A stretch of 64,000 bases of DNA from Deinococcus aerolatus (GTDB lineage: Bacteria; Deinococcota; Deinococci; Deinococcales; Deinococcaceae): NCBI RefSeq assembly GCF_014647055.1, contig NZ_BMOL01000001.1, positions 424,501-488,500 of the forward strand. The letters run 5' to 3'. Shown here in pieces: positions 15,758 through 32,005 of this stretch; the first letter of the stretch is position 1; the number at the start of each line of letters is the position of its first letter. The translations under genes and the position numbers were made by a program. The notes beneath the pieces are model-generated. The model did no database searches and was not told the origin of the DNA. It saw only the letters and a program-made list of their open reading frames with translations.

Positions 15758-16774
15758 TCAGGGCCGGGAGACCTCCACTCGGGCGATCTCGTCCCAGCAC
15801 CAGAACCCGGACCGGGCCATGCTGTGCAGGCGGCGGCGGAACGCCTGATGCTCGCGCAGATAGGCATCGAACTCGGCGGCGGAGCGCAGCGGCAGCCCGG
15901 CCTCGCAGAGGGGTTGCAGGTCAGGGGGCGGCGGGACGGGGGCGTCCAGCCCGCTGTGCACACGGCTGTACGAGCGGGTCAGGCTGTCCACACTCTCCAG
16001 GCTGCGGCGCAGGCCCCGCGGGGTCTCCATGTCCAGGGCGCCGCCAATGATCATCAGGGCCTCGCCCAGCATGGGGAGGGCGGCGTCCAGCGCCTGCCCC
16101 CGCTGATGCTCGTGAAACCGGTGCAAGTTGGGCGTACTGAGATGCTGCGCGTCCAGCGTGTTGAGCTGGGTGTGCAGGTCTGTCAACAGGCCCTGGACCC
16201 CGTCCGGATACCCCTGCACAGCGTCCAGGACAAGCGCCTGGACATCGGGTCCGGCGCGGTGCAGCAGCAGGGCAAACTCTCGGCGGGCGCTGCGGGCCTG
16301 GGCCACCGGAACGATGAAGGTGATGGCGAAGGTCAGCAGGAAAAAACCGGAGATGGCCGTGATGTCCGTCAGCACGCGCCACACGGTACTGGTGGCAACG
16401 ATGTCCCCCAGACCCAGCGTGCTGACGCTGTAACCCACGAAATACACCACCTCGCCGAAGCTGGCGGGCTGGCCCGTCTTTGCGACTTCCAGTGCGCCGG
16501 GCCACGCCCAGAACACCAGGCTCCAGCCCAGCCACAGCAGCGCCGTCCAGATGTTCAGCGTCCCCGAGATCAGCGCCACCGTGCTGTAGGCCAGCACCGA
16601 GCGGCGACCGCTCACGCGGGCCAGCCCGCGGACGGCAGCGTAGACCCGCCGGTGAATCCAGCGGCTCAGGTGACCCTCGCCGGCCTGTAACCCCGACAGC
16701 AGGGCGTCCAGCAGCACGGCCAGCAGCAGCGCCGCACCGGGCACCCACAGCAGGGAGCGCAGGGCGTCCATCAC
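15758..16774 (-). CDS. Two-helix potassium-channel-like membrane protein
   Basis: This 338-residue protein has hydrophobic segments near residues 8-25, 58-93 and 133-155. Between the last two lies a pore-loop-like stretch VGYSVSTLGLGDIVA, which matches the ion-channel-2 family but has TLGLGD where potassium-selective channels have T-V/I-G-Y/F-G-D. The C-terminal 180 residues are soluble, helical and without a recognisable nucleotide-binding (RCK) motif. ATG 16774 or the adjacent ATG 16771 can start it. Ion specificity cannot be judged from sequence. Confidence 0.7.
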   Translation of the reverse strand: MMDALRSLLWVPGAALLLAVLLDALLSGLQAGEGHLSRWIHRRVYAAVRGLARVSGRRSVLAYSTVALISGTLNIWTALLWLGWSLVFWAWPGALEVAKTGQPASFGEVVYFVGYSVSTLGLGDIVATSTVWRVLTDITAISGFFLLTFAITFIVPVAQARSARREFALLLHRAGPDVQALVLDAVQGYPDGVQGLLTDLHTQLNTLDAQHLSTPNLHRFHEHQRGQALDAALPMLGEALMIIGGALDMETPRGLRRSLESVDSLTRSYSRVHSGLDAPVPPPPDLQPLCEAGLPLRSAAEFDAYLREHQAFRRRLHSMARSGFWCWDEIARVEVSRP

Positions 16775-16799
16775 GGGACCGTCAACTCAGGCTGACCGC

Positions 16800-17999
16800 T
16801 CAGCCCTCCAGCTCCGCAAACACGGCCCGGCTGATCACCAGTTGCTGAATCTCAGAGGTGCCCTCGTAGATCTCGGTGACCTTGGCGTCACGGTACAGCC
16901 GCTCGACAGGGTAGTCGCGGCTGTAGCCGTTGCCGCCGAAGACCTGAATGGCGTCCCGCGTGCAGTCCACCGCCGCCTCGGAGGCCAGCAGTTTGGCCAT
17001 GCTGGCCTCCTTGCCGTACGGCTGCCCCTGGTCCTTGAGCCACGCGGCTTTCAGGGCCACCAGCCGCGCACTCTCGATGCGGGCGGCCATGCGGGCGATC
17101 TTGAACGACACGCCCTCGAATTCGCGCAGTTTCTTGCCGAACTGCTCGCGTTCATTGGCGTAGCGGCTGGCGTGCTCCAGCGCGGCGCGGGCGATACCAA
17201 TGGCCTGCATGGCAATCCCGATGCGCCCGGCGTCCAGGCTGGCCAGGGCCACGATCAACCCCTGGCCCTCCTCGCCCACCATGTTCCCGTGCGGCACGCG
17301 CACGCCGTCAAAGGTGACGGTGGTGGTGTGCGCGGCGTGCAGGCCCATCTTTTCTTCCGGCTTGCCGAAGCCCAGGCCATCTGTGCCCCTCTCAACGATA
17401 AAACAGCTCACGCCGCGTGCGCCGCTTCCCCCGGTGCGGGCCATCACCAGATACGTCTCGGCCTGACCGCCGCTGGTGATCCACGCCTTCGCGCCGTCCA
17501 GTACCCAGTCGTCGCCGTCGCGGGTGGCTTTCAGGCGCAGACTGGCGGCGTCGCTGCCCGCACTGGCCTCGGTCAGGCAGAACGCGCCGATCTTCTCGCC
17601 GCTGGCCAGGGGCTTCAGGTACGCCTCGCGCTGGGCGTCGGTGCCGTAGCGCAGGATCATCTGTTCGGGCAGGCCGTTCTGCACGCTGACGATCACGCCC
17701 ACGCTGGCGTCCGCCGCCGAGATCTCTTCCAGGCACAGGGCGTAGGTCACGCTGTCCAGCGCCGCGCCGCCCCACGCTTCGGGCACGGTGGCTCCCAGCA
17801 GGCCCATCTCGGCCAGCCCGCGCAACTGCGGGTGCGGGAACTCGCCGCTGCGGTCATAGTCGGCAGAGTGCGGCGCGATCTCGGCGCGGCAGAAATCGCG
17901 GACGTGTTGCAAGATCACGCGGCTGTCGTCGTTCAGGGCGAACCCCATGCCACTGGTCATCCCGCTCTCGGCAGGAACGGGCGCGTCGGTTACGGTCAT
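16800..17999 (-). CDS. Acyl-CoA dehydrogenase (first copy)
   Basis: This 399-residue flavoprotein oxidises an acyl-CoA to the enoyl-CoA. Family motifs include the FAD/substrate loop [26 protein letters not shown], and [20 protein letters not shown]. The catalytic-base region reads [12 protein letters not shown] with the Glu expected of short- and branched-chain enzymes. It is divergent from a methylcrotonyl-type carboxyltransferase, so isovaleryl- or related branched-chain CoA is a plausible substrate (inference). TAAGCT lies six bases before the ATG, and an AACGNNCGTT palindrome covers the expected -35 position. Confidence 0.9.
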   Translation of the reverse strand: MTVTDAPVPAESGMTSGMGFALNDDSRVILQHVRDFCRAEIAPHSADYDRSGEFPHPQLRGLAEMGLLGATVPEAWGGAALDSVTYALCLEEISAADASVGVIVSVQNGLPEQMILRYGTDAQREAYLKPLASGEKIGAFCLTEASAGSDAASLRLKATRDGDDWVLDGAKAWITSGGQAETYLVMARTGGSGARGVSCFIVERGTDGLGFGKPEEKMGLHAAHTTTVTFDGVRVPHGNMVGEEGQGLIVALASLDAGRIGIAMQAIGIARAALEHASRYANEREQFGKKLREFEGVSFKIARMAARIESARLVALKAAWLKDQGQPYGKEASMAKLLASEAAVDCTRDAIQVFGGNGYSRDYPVERLYRDAKVTEIYEGTSEIQQLVISRAVFAELEG

Positions 18000-18005
18000 G
18001 CCCGC

Positions 18006-18011
18006 AGCTTA
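18006..18011 (-). promoter_or_regulatory. -10 box TAAGCT, leaderless acyl-CoA dehydrogenase
   Basis: TAAGCT lies six bases upstream of the ATG at 17999 with no ribosome binding site, as in other genes of this window. Confidence 0.6.
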
Positions 18012-18030
18012 CCAAGCGTCGCCCGCACCA

Positions 18031-18040
18031 AACGGGCGTT
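18031..18040. promoter_or_regulatory. Operator-like palindrome AACGGGCGTT
   Basis: AACG and CGTT flank two bases; the site covers the expected -35 position of the leftward acyl-CoA dehydrogenase promoter. The same AACGNNCGTT core occurs at 18143-18152 in front of the divergent carboxyltransferase gene, which suggests one TetR-type regulator for both. Confidence 0.45.
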
Positions 18041-18139
18041 CGGCTGACACTCAGCCCTCCGGCACCCAGCCTCCCCGTCTCTGAACTTCATTGGGGCACG
18101 TCCCCCTCTCCCGGACTGTGCCTCTCCCTGCTCCACCCC

Positions 18140-18157
18140 CTAACGAGCGTTTGTTAG
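18140..18157. promoter_or_regulatory. Operator-like 18-bp palindrome overlapping the promoter
   Basis: CTAACGAGCGTTTGTTAG is an 18-bp near-palindrome: 14 of its 18 bases match its reverse complement and the four mismatches are transitions. Its right arm overlaps a TAGACT -10 box at 18155-18160, 11 bases before the ATG of the carboxyltransferase gene, which fits repression. It contains the AACGNNCGTT core found also at 18031. Confidence 0.5.
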
Positions 18158-18171
18158 ACTGCCAGGTACAG

Positions 18172-19842
<1,671 letters not shown>

Positions 19843-19909
19843 AGAAAAGAAATTAGCAGCCACCATCCGCCACCAGACGTTCTACCCCCAAACCACCGGA
19901 GGCAACACC

Positions 19910-21118
<1,209 letters not shown>

Positions 21119-21133
21119 ACCAGAGCTGATCAC

Positions 21134-21177
21134 GCAGGGGTGGGAATCACTGAGATTCCCACCCCTGCTCGTCTCTT
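21134..21177 (+). terminator. Intrinsic terminator after the acyl-CoA dehydrogenase
   Basis: A perfect 15-bp stem (21134-21148 with 21154-21168) with loop ACTGA is followed by TCGTCTCTT. It lies 16 bases after the stop codon and should end the carboxyltransferase-dehydrogenase transcript. Confidence 0.75.
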
Positions 21178-21328
21178 GCCGTGGGTTTCGCTCCTGAGGG
21201 GCCAGACGAGCAACCGCGTGTCCCGCGCCTGATTACGTCAGGAGGGCGCGGCCCAGACTGTTTTCGACGGATACTTTACATCAATGAGGATGATCTTTAT
21301 GGTAGATTAAGACATCGAGGGAAATAAA

Positions 21329-22597
21329 TTGAAAAACGCTCCTAAAGGATTGGTTTTGACGGCGACCTGGGCGGTGGGCCTGGGTCTCACGGCGCTGGCC
21401 CTGACCTCAGTGACGTCCTCATCTCCCCTTCCCCTGCCGGGAGGTGGCGCCTACAGCGGCCCGGTTGTCATCACCAGGGGCGGCACTTACCGGGGCAACT
21501 GGCAGAGCCTGAATCCTAAAGTGCCAGCTGTGACCCTCAAGACGCGTGAGCCCGTGATTATCGAAAACTCCAACATCCGGGGACGGGGCGATCTGATCCG
21601 TGGCTTTAACGTGCACCTGACGGTGCGCAATACCCGTGGGTATGGCCTGAACCCACAAACGGACCAGGCGTTTCCAGGCCGCTTTCTGGCCGTCGAATTC
21701 ATCTCTAACCTACGGGCCGAGAACAATTTCATGCAGGGCACATCTGGCATGTACATCAACAGGTTTCAGGGAAATGCGGCCAGAGGGGAGACCATCAAAA
21801 TCCTGCGCAATAAGGTTCAGGACGTCGACGGGCGCTACGTGGATCGCACGGGCCGCCCGACAGGCCGCCGCTACAATGTACAGGCCGTCCAGCTCAATCA
21901 CGTCGTCCGGGTGCCCGATATCGAGATTGCCTGGAACGAGATGGTCAATGAGCCCGGCAAGAGCGCGCCGGAGGAAAACATCAATCTGTATGAGAGCAGC
22001 GGCACCCCGGACAGTCCCATCCAAATTCACAACAATTACATTCACGGGGCTTATGCGGCCGATCCACTGAATGACAAGTCGTACTCTGGCGGCGGCATAA
22101 TGCTCGGGGACGGCAAACACAAGGATCTGTCGGTTTCCGGGGGCTACATTGAGGTCTACCGCAACCAGATCATCAACACCTCCAATCAGGGTGTCGCCAT
22201 CGCGGGCGGCCATGATCAGCATGTCTGGCAAAATCGTATCCTGTCCACGGGCCGACTGCCGGGCGGCGAGATCATTCCTACGGCGAATGTCGGAGCCTAC
22301 ATGTGGGACATTCAAGGCGGTGCCAGCCAGTCGCCCCCTACGTTCTTCAATAACTCCATTCGGGACAACTTGATTGGCTGGACCCGTTTCCGCAGCAACG
22401 GCAAAGCCTGGTACAACAACCTGTGGACGCCCAGTTGCACCAGTGCCAACCGCAGCGTCTGCAGCGAAAATCGTGCCTGGCCCACTATCGTCGATGGGGC
22501 AACCGAGCGCGGGGAACTGGCGCTGTGGCAAAACAAACTGAGGGCGGCGAATGTGGTTGTTGGACCACTGCAAACAGCCGTTGGACTGGGCAATTGA
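21329..22597 (+). CDS. Secreted right-handed beta-helix protein, atypical composition
   Basis: This 422-residue protein starts with a signal-peptide-like stretch (charged MKNAPKG, then a hydrophobic run to about residue 29). The rest shows repeated short strands with Asn ladders such as ENNFMQG, HNNYIHG, YRNQIINTS and WQNRIL, typical of parallel beta-helix proteins of the pectate-lyase-like superfamily. The start is a TTG at 21329 after GAGGG. Codon use and base composition are clearly more AT-rich than in the neighbours, and the upstream region is AT-rich too, suggesting horizontal transfer. No catalytic site is recognisable; a carbohydrate-binding or cleaving role is inference. Confidence 0.75.
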   Translation: MKNAPKGLVLTATWAVGLGLTALALTSVTSSSPLPLPGGGAYSGPVVITRGGTYRGNWQSLNPKVPAVTLKTREPVIIENSNIRGRGDLIRGFNVHLTVRNTRGYGLNPQTDQAFPGRFLAVEFISNLRAENNFMQGTSGMYINRFQGNAARGETIKILRNKVQDVDGRYVDRTGRPTGRRYNVQAVQLNHVVRVPDIEIAWNEMVNEPGKSAPEENINLYESSGTPDSPIQIHNNYIHGAYAADPLNDKSYSGGGIMLGDGKHKDLSVSGGYIEVYRNQIINTSNQGVAIAGGHDQHVWQNRILSTGRLPGGEIIPTANVGAYMWDIQGGASQSPPTFFNNSIRDNLIGWTRFRSNGKAWYNNLWTPSCTSANRSVCSENRAWPTIVDGATERGELALWQNKLRAANVVVGPLQTAVGLGN

Positions 22598-22817
22598 GGG
22601 ACAGAGGCGGCAAGGAGTAGCGGGCCACAACTCAGTCATTGCCCTCTAAGACCGATTGCCAGAGGACGTGTTCGTCCTTCCCCTTCTGCGAGAGGCGGCG
22701 TAGATTGTCGGCAAACATTAGTCTGACCCCAAGTGATTTAAGGGCGTGAAGGGAACGGTCAGCGATTGAGATTCATCGTGGAGCCAACAGCCCACTTTAC
22801 TTTTCACAGTATGGGCG

Positions 22818-22823
22818 TACAGT
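22818..22823 (+). promoter_or_regulatory. -10 box TACAGT, leaderless acyltransferase gene
   Basis: TACAGT lies six bases before the GTG at 22830, and a TTTACT-like -35 lies about 16 bases further upstream. Confidence 0.55.
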
Positions 22824-22829
22824 AACGGC

Positions 22830-23741
<912 letters not shown>

Positions 23742-23754
23742 TCCGGCTGGACCC

Positions 23755-24075
23755 TCAGGTCTGGGCGTCGACCAGGGCTTCTGCCGCTGCGCGTTTCACG
23801 GCGTCCATCCCATCCTTCGCGGCGGCCCCGCTGGCGTAGTTCTGACTGCCACCGATCACCTGACCGTTGCCTGCCTTCAGGTTAAAGCGTTGGCCGCTCC
23901 CGGTCATCTCGTACATCCGGTCGTCGGCGGCATTCTTCTTGACTGAGGCGATGCCGCTGGTGGCTGCCGCTTTGGTGGTGTAGCGCTCGCTGGTCAGCAC
24001 CGTCTGCCCGTTGGCCGACTGCAGGTTGAACATGAACTGTTCGCCGGACATCTTCAGGATGAACTTTGCGGCCAT
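23755..24075 (-). CDS. YegP/DUF1508 family protein (two repeats)
   Basis: This 106-residue protein consists of two similar units of about 48 residues, FILKMSGEQFMFNLQSANGQ and MYEMTGSGQRFNLKAGNGQ, each followed by a short Ala-rich helix. This is the layout of the UPF0339/DUF1508 family (E. coli YegP). The biochemical function is unknown. GGGAGG precedes the ATG at 24075, so it is translated from a leadered mRNA. Confidence 0.88.
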   Translation of the reverse strand: MAAKFILKMSGEQFMFNLQSANGQTVLTSERYTTKAAATSGIASVKKNAADDRMYEMTGSGQRFNLKAGNGQVIGGSQNYASGAAAKDGMDAVKRAAAEALVDAQT

Positions 24076-24142
24076 GGTGCCTCCCGGTGGGTATCAATTG
24101 TCTGTCCGGTCACTGTACTCCAGGGCAGCCCCGCAATGGCGT

Positions 24143-24148
24143 TAGGGT
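24143..24148 (+). promoter_or_regulatory. -10 box TAGGGT, leaderless GH114-like gene
   Basis: TAGGGT lies six bases upstream of GTG 24155 with no ribosome binding site between. Confidence 0.5.
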
Positions 24149-24154
24149 ACTGGG

Positions 24155-25000
24155 GTGAAGACACGTGGCCTGGGCCTGAACGCGCTGCTGGTGTGGGGAC
24201 TGATGGGCGAGTCCGGACTGGGCCTGACCATTCCCCACGTCCGGCCGCCGCCCGCCGGGCTGTACAGCTGGGACTGGCAGATCGGGGCGCGGACGGCGGC
24301 GCTGCTCAGCATCCCGGCGGGGATCAGGCTGATTGATCTCGACGGCTTTGAGACCTCTGCGGCCACCGTGACCGCGCTGCGCCGGCAGGGGCTGTACCCG
24401 GTGTGCTACATCAATGCCGGAAGTTACGAGCCGTACCGTTCCGATTCGCCGCGCTACCCGGCCCGGCTGAAACTGGGCGTGGACCCCGACTGGACCGATG
24501 AGGCGTTTGTGGACGTGCGCGACGTGTTCCGGCCTGACTCCGTGTTGGCCGACATTCTGCGCAAGCGGCTGGCCATGTGCCACGGCAAGGGTTTTGCCGC
24601 CGTGGAGCCGGACAACCTCCAGAACGACGAGAACGTGCCGGGCGGGGTGATCAGCACCCAGCAGCAGGTGGACTTCAACGGCTGGCTGGCCGACGAGGCG
24701 CACGCGCTGGGGCTGGCGATCTTCCAGAAGAACGGCCCCGACAAGGTGCTGCTGCGGGACCGAACCGGGCAGCGGCTGGTGGACAAGTTCGACGGCATCC
24801 TGAACGAGAGCTGCCACGAGTTCGATGAGTGCGCGCCGCTGGCCGAGTACGTCAAACGCGGCAAGCCCGCACTGAACGTGGAGTATCGGCAGAAGTTCCT
24901 GAACTGCGCCGAGGCCCGCCGTCTGGGCATCAACTCCATGTTCAGGGACCTGTACCTGCGCGGCGGGCGGGAAGCGGAGTACCGGCGCGTGACGTGCTGA
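24155..25000 (+). CDS. Secreted GH114-like (endo-alpha-1,4-polygalactosaminidase type) protein
   Basis: This 281-residue protein has an N-terminal hydrophobic segment (about residues 8-25) that could be a signal peptide. The body carries the TIM-barrel motifs of the glycoside hydrolase 114 type: WDWQIG, LIDLDGFET, CYINAGSYE, AAVEPDNL, FQKNG and LNESCHEF, with acidic residues on the strand ends. Length fits the family. The start is GTG 24155, next to a -10 box. A role in cutting an amino-sugar polymer is family-based inference; together with the beta-helix and acyltransferase genes it may act on a surface polysaccharide. Confidence 0.8.
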   Translation: MKTRGLGLNALLVWGLMGESGLGLTIPHVRPPPAGLYSWDWQIGARTAALLSIPAGIRLIDLDGFETSAATVTALRRQGLYPVCYINAGSYEPYRSDSPRYPARLKLGVDPDWTDEAFVDVRDVFRPDSVLADILRKRLAMCHGKGFAAVEPDNLQNDENVPGGVISTQQQVDFNGWLADEAHALGLAIFQKNGPDKVLLRDRTGQRLVDKFDGILNESCHEFDECAPLAEYVKRGKPALNVEYRQKFLNCAEARRLGINSMFRDLYLRGGREAEYRRVTC

Positions 25001-25058
25001 GCCGGCGGTGGGTCCGGGCGGCGTGCGGTCGCCGCAGTCCTCACCCCCACCCTGGCGC

Positions 25059-25064
25059 TAGACT
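25059..25064 (+). promoter_or_regulatory. -10 box TAGACT, leaderless recD2
   Basis: TAGACT is followed by six bases and the GTG start of recD2; no ribosome binding site is present. Confidence 0.6.
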
Positions 25065-25070
25065 CAAGCT

Positions 25071-27215
<2,145 letters not shown>

Positions 27216-27285
27216 TGGAGCGCATGTCCGGCGTAGCCGCCGCGACCTGTCCACCGGGGTTGCCCCCACCCCCAACCCTGCGTGA

Positions 27286-27291
27286 TACCAT
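27286..27291 (+). promoter_or_regulatory. Candidate -10 box TACCAT of pyrG
   Basis: TACCAT lies immediately before a terminator-like hairpin and 90 bases before the pyrG ATG. A TTGCCC hexamer lies about 20 bases upstream, which is longer than ideal. No other good promoter is visible nearer to pyrG. Confidence 0.4.
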
Positions 27292-27293
27292 CA

Positions 27294-27329
<36 letters not shown>

Positions 27330-27381
27330 GGCCCCGTTACAGCCGCGTTGGGGGTCAGGCGCTTTCGGACGGTGAGAATCC

Positions 27382-29070
<1,689 letters not shown>

Positions 29071-29084
29071 ATGCAGGGCTGGGG

Positions 29085-29717
29085 CTAGCCGAGTCCCAGC
29101 GCCTCCAGCGCCGCGTCGACCTGTGCCTCCAGCCCGGCCAGGGTGCCGCCGTTGTCGATCACGAAGTCCGCTTTCGCGCGCTTATCGGCGGCGGGGGTCT
29201 GGCGGGCGTCGCGGGCCAGCACCTCCTCGCGGGAGAACCCACTGCGTTCCATGACGCGCGCCACGCGCAGTTCCAGCGGGGCGTCCACCACCAGCACCGC
29301 GTCCATGCCCGCCTCCAGCCCGCCCTCGAACAGCAGTGGAATGTCCTGCACCACCCACCGCGCGCCCGCCTCTGCCGCCCGACGTTCCAGCGCGGTCATG
29401 CGGGCGCGCACACGGGGGTGGACGATGGCGTTCAGCCGGGCCAGCCGCGCCGGATCCGCAAAGGCGACAGCAGACAGCGCGGGCCGGTCCAGCACGCCAT
29501 CCCGCACCGTGCCGGGAAAGGCAGCTTCAATGAGGGCCAGGGTTTCCGGCTGCTCCGTGACCAGCCGGGCCTGGGCGTCGGCGTCCAGCACGGTCAGCCC
29601 GCGCCCACGCAGCAGCGCCGCCACGGTGCTCTTGCCTGCCCCGATGCTGCCGGTCAGGCCCAGACGCTTCGGCCCCGGAGACTGGGAACGGATGGGGAAA
29701 GGGGCCGGGTCAGTCAT
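29085..29717 (-). CDS. coaE: Dephospho-CoA kinase
   Basis: This 210-residue P-loop kinase phosphorylates dephospho-CoA, the last step of coenzyme A synthesis. The Walker [10 protein letters not shown] lies near residue 24, and [10 protein letters not shown] and [12 protein letters not shown] are typical of the family. The frame extends to 29828, but the ATG at 29717 is preferred: TATAGT lies seven bases upstream. It converges with pyrG. Confidence 0.93.
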   Translation of the reverse strand: MTDPAPFPIRSQSPGPKRLGLTGSIGAGKSTVAALLRGRGLTVLDADAQARLVTEQPETLALIEAAFPGTVRDGVLDRPALSAVAFADPARLARLNAIVHPRVRARMTALERRAAEAGARWVVQDIPLLFEGGLEAGMDAVLVVDAPLELRVARVMERSGFSREEVLARDARQTPAADKRAKADFVIDNGGTLAGLEAQVDAALEALGLG

Positions 29718-29724
29718 GGCCGTG

Positions 29725-29730
29725 ACTATA
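29725..29730 (-). promoter_or_regulatory. -10 box TATAGT, leaderless coaE
   Basis: TATAGT stands seven bases before the ATG at 29717 with no Shine-Dalgarno sequence. Confidence 0.6.
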
Positions 29731-29997
29731 GCCGGGGCCAGGGCGGTCACCCGGCGGGCGGTCAGCTGCGCGTCAATCCGCTGACGGACACTGCAGCAGA
29801 CATGAGACTTCTGCACTCTCCGGCACATTTTTCCCGTCCGCTCTCACTGGCACTTCACCCCTGTGCGCCCAGCGCTCCGGTATCATGCAGAACGTGTCCC
29901 GTGACGGGCAGGACGTGGTTTCTAACGGAGCGGAGGGACAGCGCAGTATGATCGGCGCAGGTTACCCCACCATTGCAAACCCACGGAGGTCTTCCAA

Positions 29998-31212
29998 GTG
30001 AATCGACGCATGAGTATTTCTGGCCTGCTGTATCTGGCCGCCACACTGGGCCGCGCCTTGGCCCAGGACCAGTCGGCCCCGGCGCAGCCGGCCGCGCCGG
30101 TTCAGACGCCGCCCGCCCAGACTGCACCCGCCCAGCCCACCCCGGTGCCGCCCGCCCCCGCCCCGGCCCGCACCATTCCCGCCGCCAACTACGTGGCCCA
30201 GGGCGTGTTCAACTACGAGCAGGGCAAATACGACGAGGCCTACGTGGCGTTCCGCGCCGCCTCTGAGCTGGACCCCAAGAACGTGGACGCGCTGCTGGGG
30301 CTGGGCCGCTCGCAGGTCAAGCTGCGGCTGTTCGGCCCGGCACTGGACACCCTGAAAAAAGCGCTGGAGCTGGACCCCCGCAACCTGAACGCCTACATCT
30401 ACCTGTCGCAGGCGTACGTGCAGCAGTACATCGGTTCGGGCGATCCCCAGGCGTTCGTAGGCAACCTGCCCGAGGCCCTGAAGGTGCTGGACGCTGCCGA
30501 GACGGTGGCCCGGCTGCAGACCGGCAAGCCGGGCGAGGTCAGCCTCAGCCGGATCTTCAATGACCGGGGTTACGTCTACAAGCTGCAGGGAAATGCGGTC
30601 AAGGCCATTGCGGCGTTCAAGCAGGCCAACGTCCTGAACCCCGACAATAGCGTGCTGCTGTTCAACCTGGGCGACATGTACTACGCCACCGGGGACCTGA
30701 CGGCGGCGCTGGACTACCTGCAACAGGCGGTTATCGCTGACCCGCGCGATCCCTACAACCGCGCGTACTACGCCAAGCTGCTGGCCCTGAACGGCAACGC
30801 GGGCGCCGCCAAGTCCGAGGCGGCCCAGGCGGCCCGACTGGCCCCCACCAACGCCTACGCCGTGGGTCAGTACGGCGTGGTCAGCTACCTGGCCGGGGAC
30901 CGCGCCACCGCCAAGACCCAGCTGACCCAGGCCGTGACCCTGGACCCGCTGCGTAACCCCGAGTTCTACTACTACCTGGGCCGCCTGAGCCTGGATGTCG
31001 GCGACCTGAAAGGCGCGCGCGACTCATTGACCCGCGCCGCCTCATTAGGCAGCCGCACCCCCGAGTACCTGTACTACCTGGGCCTCAGCTACGAGCGCGG
31101 CGCAGGTGCCGTGGCCCCGGACCGCCTGAAGGCCCGCGAGAACTACGAGCGTGCCATTCAGCTCAGCCCGTCGTACAAGGCCGCCCAGGACGGCCTGGCC
31201 CGCGTGCGCTAG
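29998..31212 (+). CDS. Exported TPR-repeat protein
   Basis: This 404-residue protein has an N-terminal signal peptide ending near ALAQ (residue 23), a Pro/Ala/Gln-rich linker to about residue 58, then tetratricopeptide repeats to the C-terminus. Typical TPR units are [50 protein letters not shown] and [15 protein letters not shown]. The GTG at 29998 follows ACGGAGG and is therefore leadered, unlike many neighbours. TPR proteins act in protein assembly; the partner is unknown. A candidate -10 TATCAT lies at 29881. Confidence 0.85.
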   Translation: MNRRMSISGLLYLAATLGRALAQDQSAPAQPAAPVQTPPAQTAPAQPTPVPPAPAPARTIPAANYVAQGVFNYEQGKYDEAYVAFRAASELDPKNVDALLGLGRSQVKLRLFGPALDTLKKALELDPRNLNAYIYLSQAYVQQYIGSGDPQAFVGNLPEALKVLDAAETVARLQTGKPGEVSLSRIFNDRGYVYKLQGNAVKAIAAFKQANVLNPDNSVLLFNLGDMYYATGDLTAALDYLQQAVIADPRDPYNRAYYAKLLALNGNAGAAKSEAAQAARLAPTNAYAVGQYGVVSYLAGDRATAKTQLTQAVTLDPLRNPEFYYYLGRLSLDVGDLKGARDSLTRAASLGSRTPEYLYYLGLSYERGAGAVAPDRLKARENYERAIQLSPSYKAAQDGLARVR

Positions 31213-31235
31213 GGCGTTGGGAAGACAGGAACAGG

Positions 31236-31270
31236 AAGGGGCCAGATGCGTGCAGCACTGGCCCCTTTCA
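31236..31270 (+). terminator. Intrinsic terminator after the TPR gene
   Basis: AAGGGGCCAG pairs with CTGGCCCCTT over 10 bp (31236-31245 with 31258-31267) followed by a short T-rich tail. It lies 24 bases after the TPR stop codon. Confidence 0.6.
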
Positions 31271-31419
31271 CCTGGATTCTTTCTGGATGGTGGTTTTTGC
31301 CGGTCGGGCGTGGGGCACGGAATTTCACATTCATCCCTCTTACCGTCACGTCCTGGCAAGACCGCCCATCGTAGGCTGCGGTTCGCTCTACACGTCCCCA
31401 CGCCTCCAAGGAGTTTCTG

Positions 31420-31980
31420 ATGTCCAAGACCTACCCCTTTCCCCGGCTGCTGGGCAGCCTGCTCCTGACCTGCGGCCTGCTGCTGACGGCCTGTGGCGGT
31501 GGGGGAACCCCCCCCGAACCGGACAAGAAGCCGGTGGAGGGTCCGGCGCCCAGCGCTGCCGAGGCCCAGATGCTCCAGGCGGTGAACGCTGCCCGCGCCA
31601 CACCGCGCAAGTGTCAGGGCAAGGACCAGCCGGCAGCGCCCGCGCTGGTCTGGAACGGCCTGCTGGGCAACGCCGCCCGCGCCCACGCCCAGGACATGGC
31701 GGACCGCAACTATTTTGCCCACGTCTCGCCGGAGGGTTCCCGCCCGCAGGACCGCGTCGAGAAGGCCGGCTACACCGGCTGGCAGGCCGTGGGCGAGAAC
31801 ATCGCGGCCGGCTACAGTGACACCCAGATCTCGGAGGCGATGAATGCCTGGCTGACCAGCACACAGGGACACTGCGAGGCCCTGATGAGTGCGGCCTTCA
31901 AGGAGGTGGGCTTCGGCTACGCCCCCAGCACCGGCGGCAAATACAACGCCTACTGGGTGCAGAACTTCGGCAGCCGCTAG
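31420..31980 (+). CDS. CAP/SCP-domain lipoprotein
   Basis: This 186-residue protein has a lipoprotein signal with lipobox LLTAC (Cys at about residue 25) followed by a Gly/Pro linker. From about residue 46 it shows the CAP (SCP/PR-1-like) fold of the bacterial YkwD type: [14 protein letters not shown] helix, [21 protein letters not shown] and VGENIAAGY, ending in YWVQNFG. The conserved His and Glu residues of the CAP cavity are present. AAGGAG lies before the ATG. Function of bacterial CAP proteins is mostly unknown. Confidence 0.87.
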   Translation: MSKTYPFPRLLGSLLLTCGLLLTACGGGGTPPEPDKKPVEGPAPSAAEAQMLQAVNAARATPRKCQGKDQPAAPALVWNGLLGNAARAHAQDMADRNYFAHVSPEGSRPQDRVEKAGYTGWQAVGENIAAGYSDTQISEAMNAWLTSTQGHCEALMSAAFKEVGFGYAPSTGGKYNAYWVQNFGSR

Positions 31981-32005
31981 GGCGCCCGGGTCACTCCCCT
32001 GCGCG

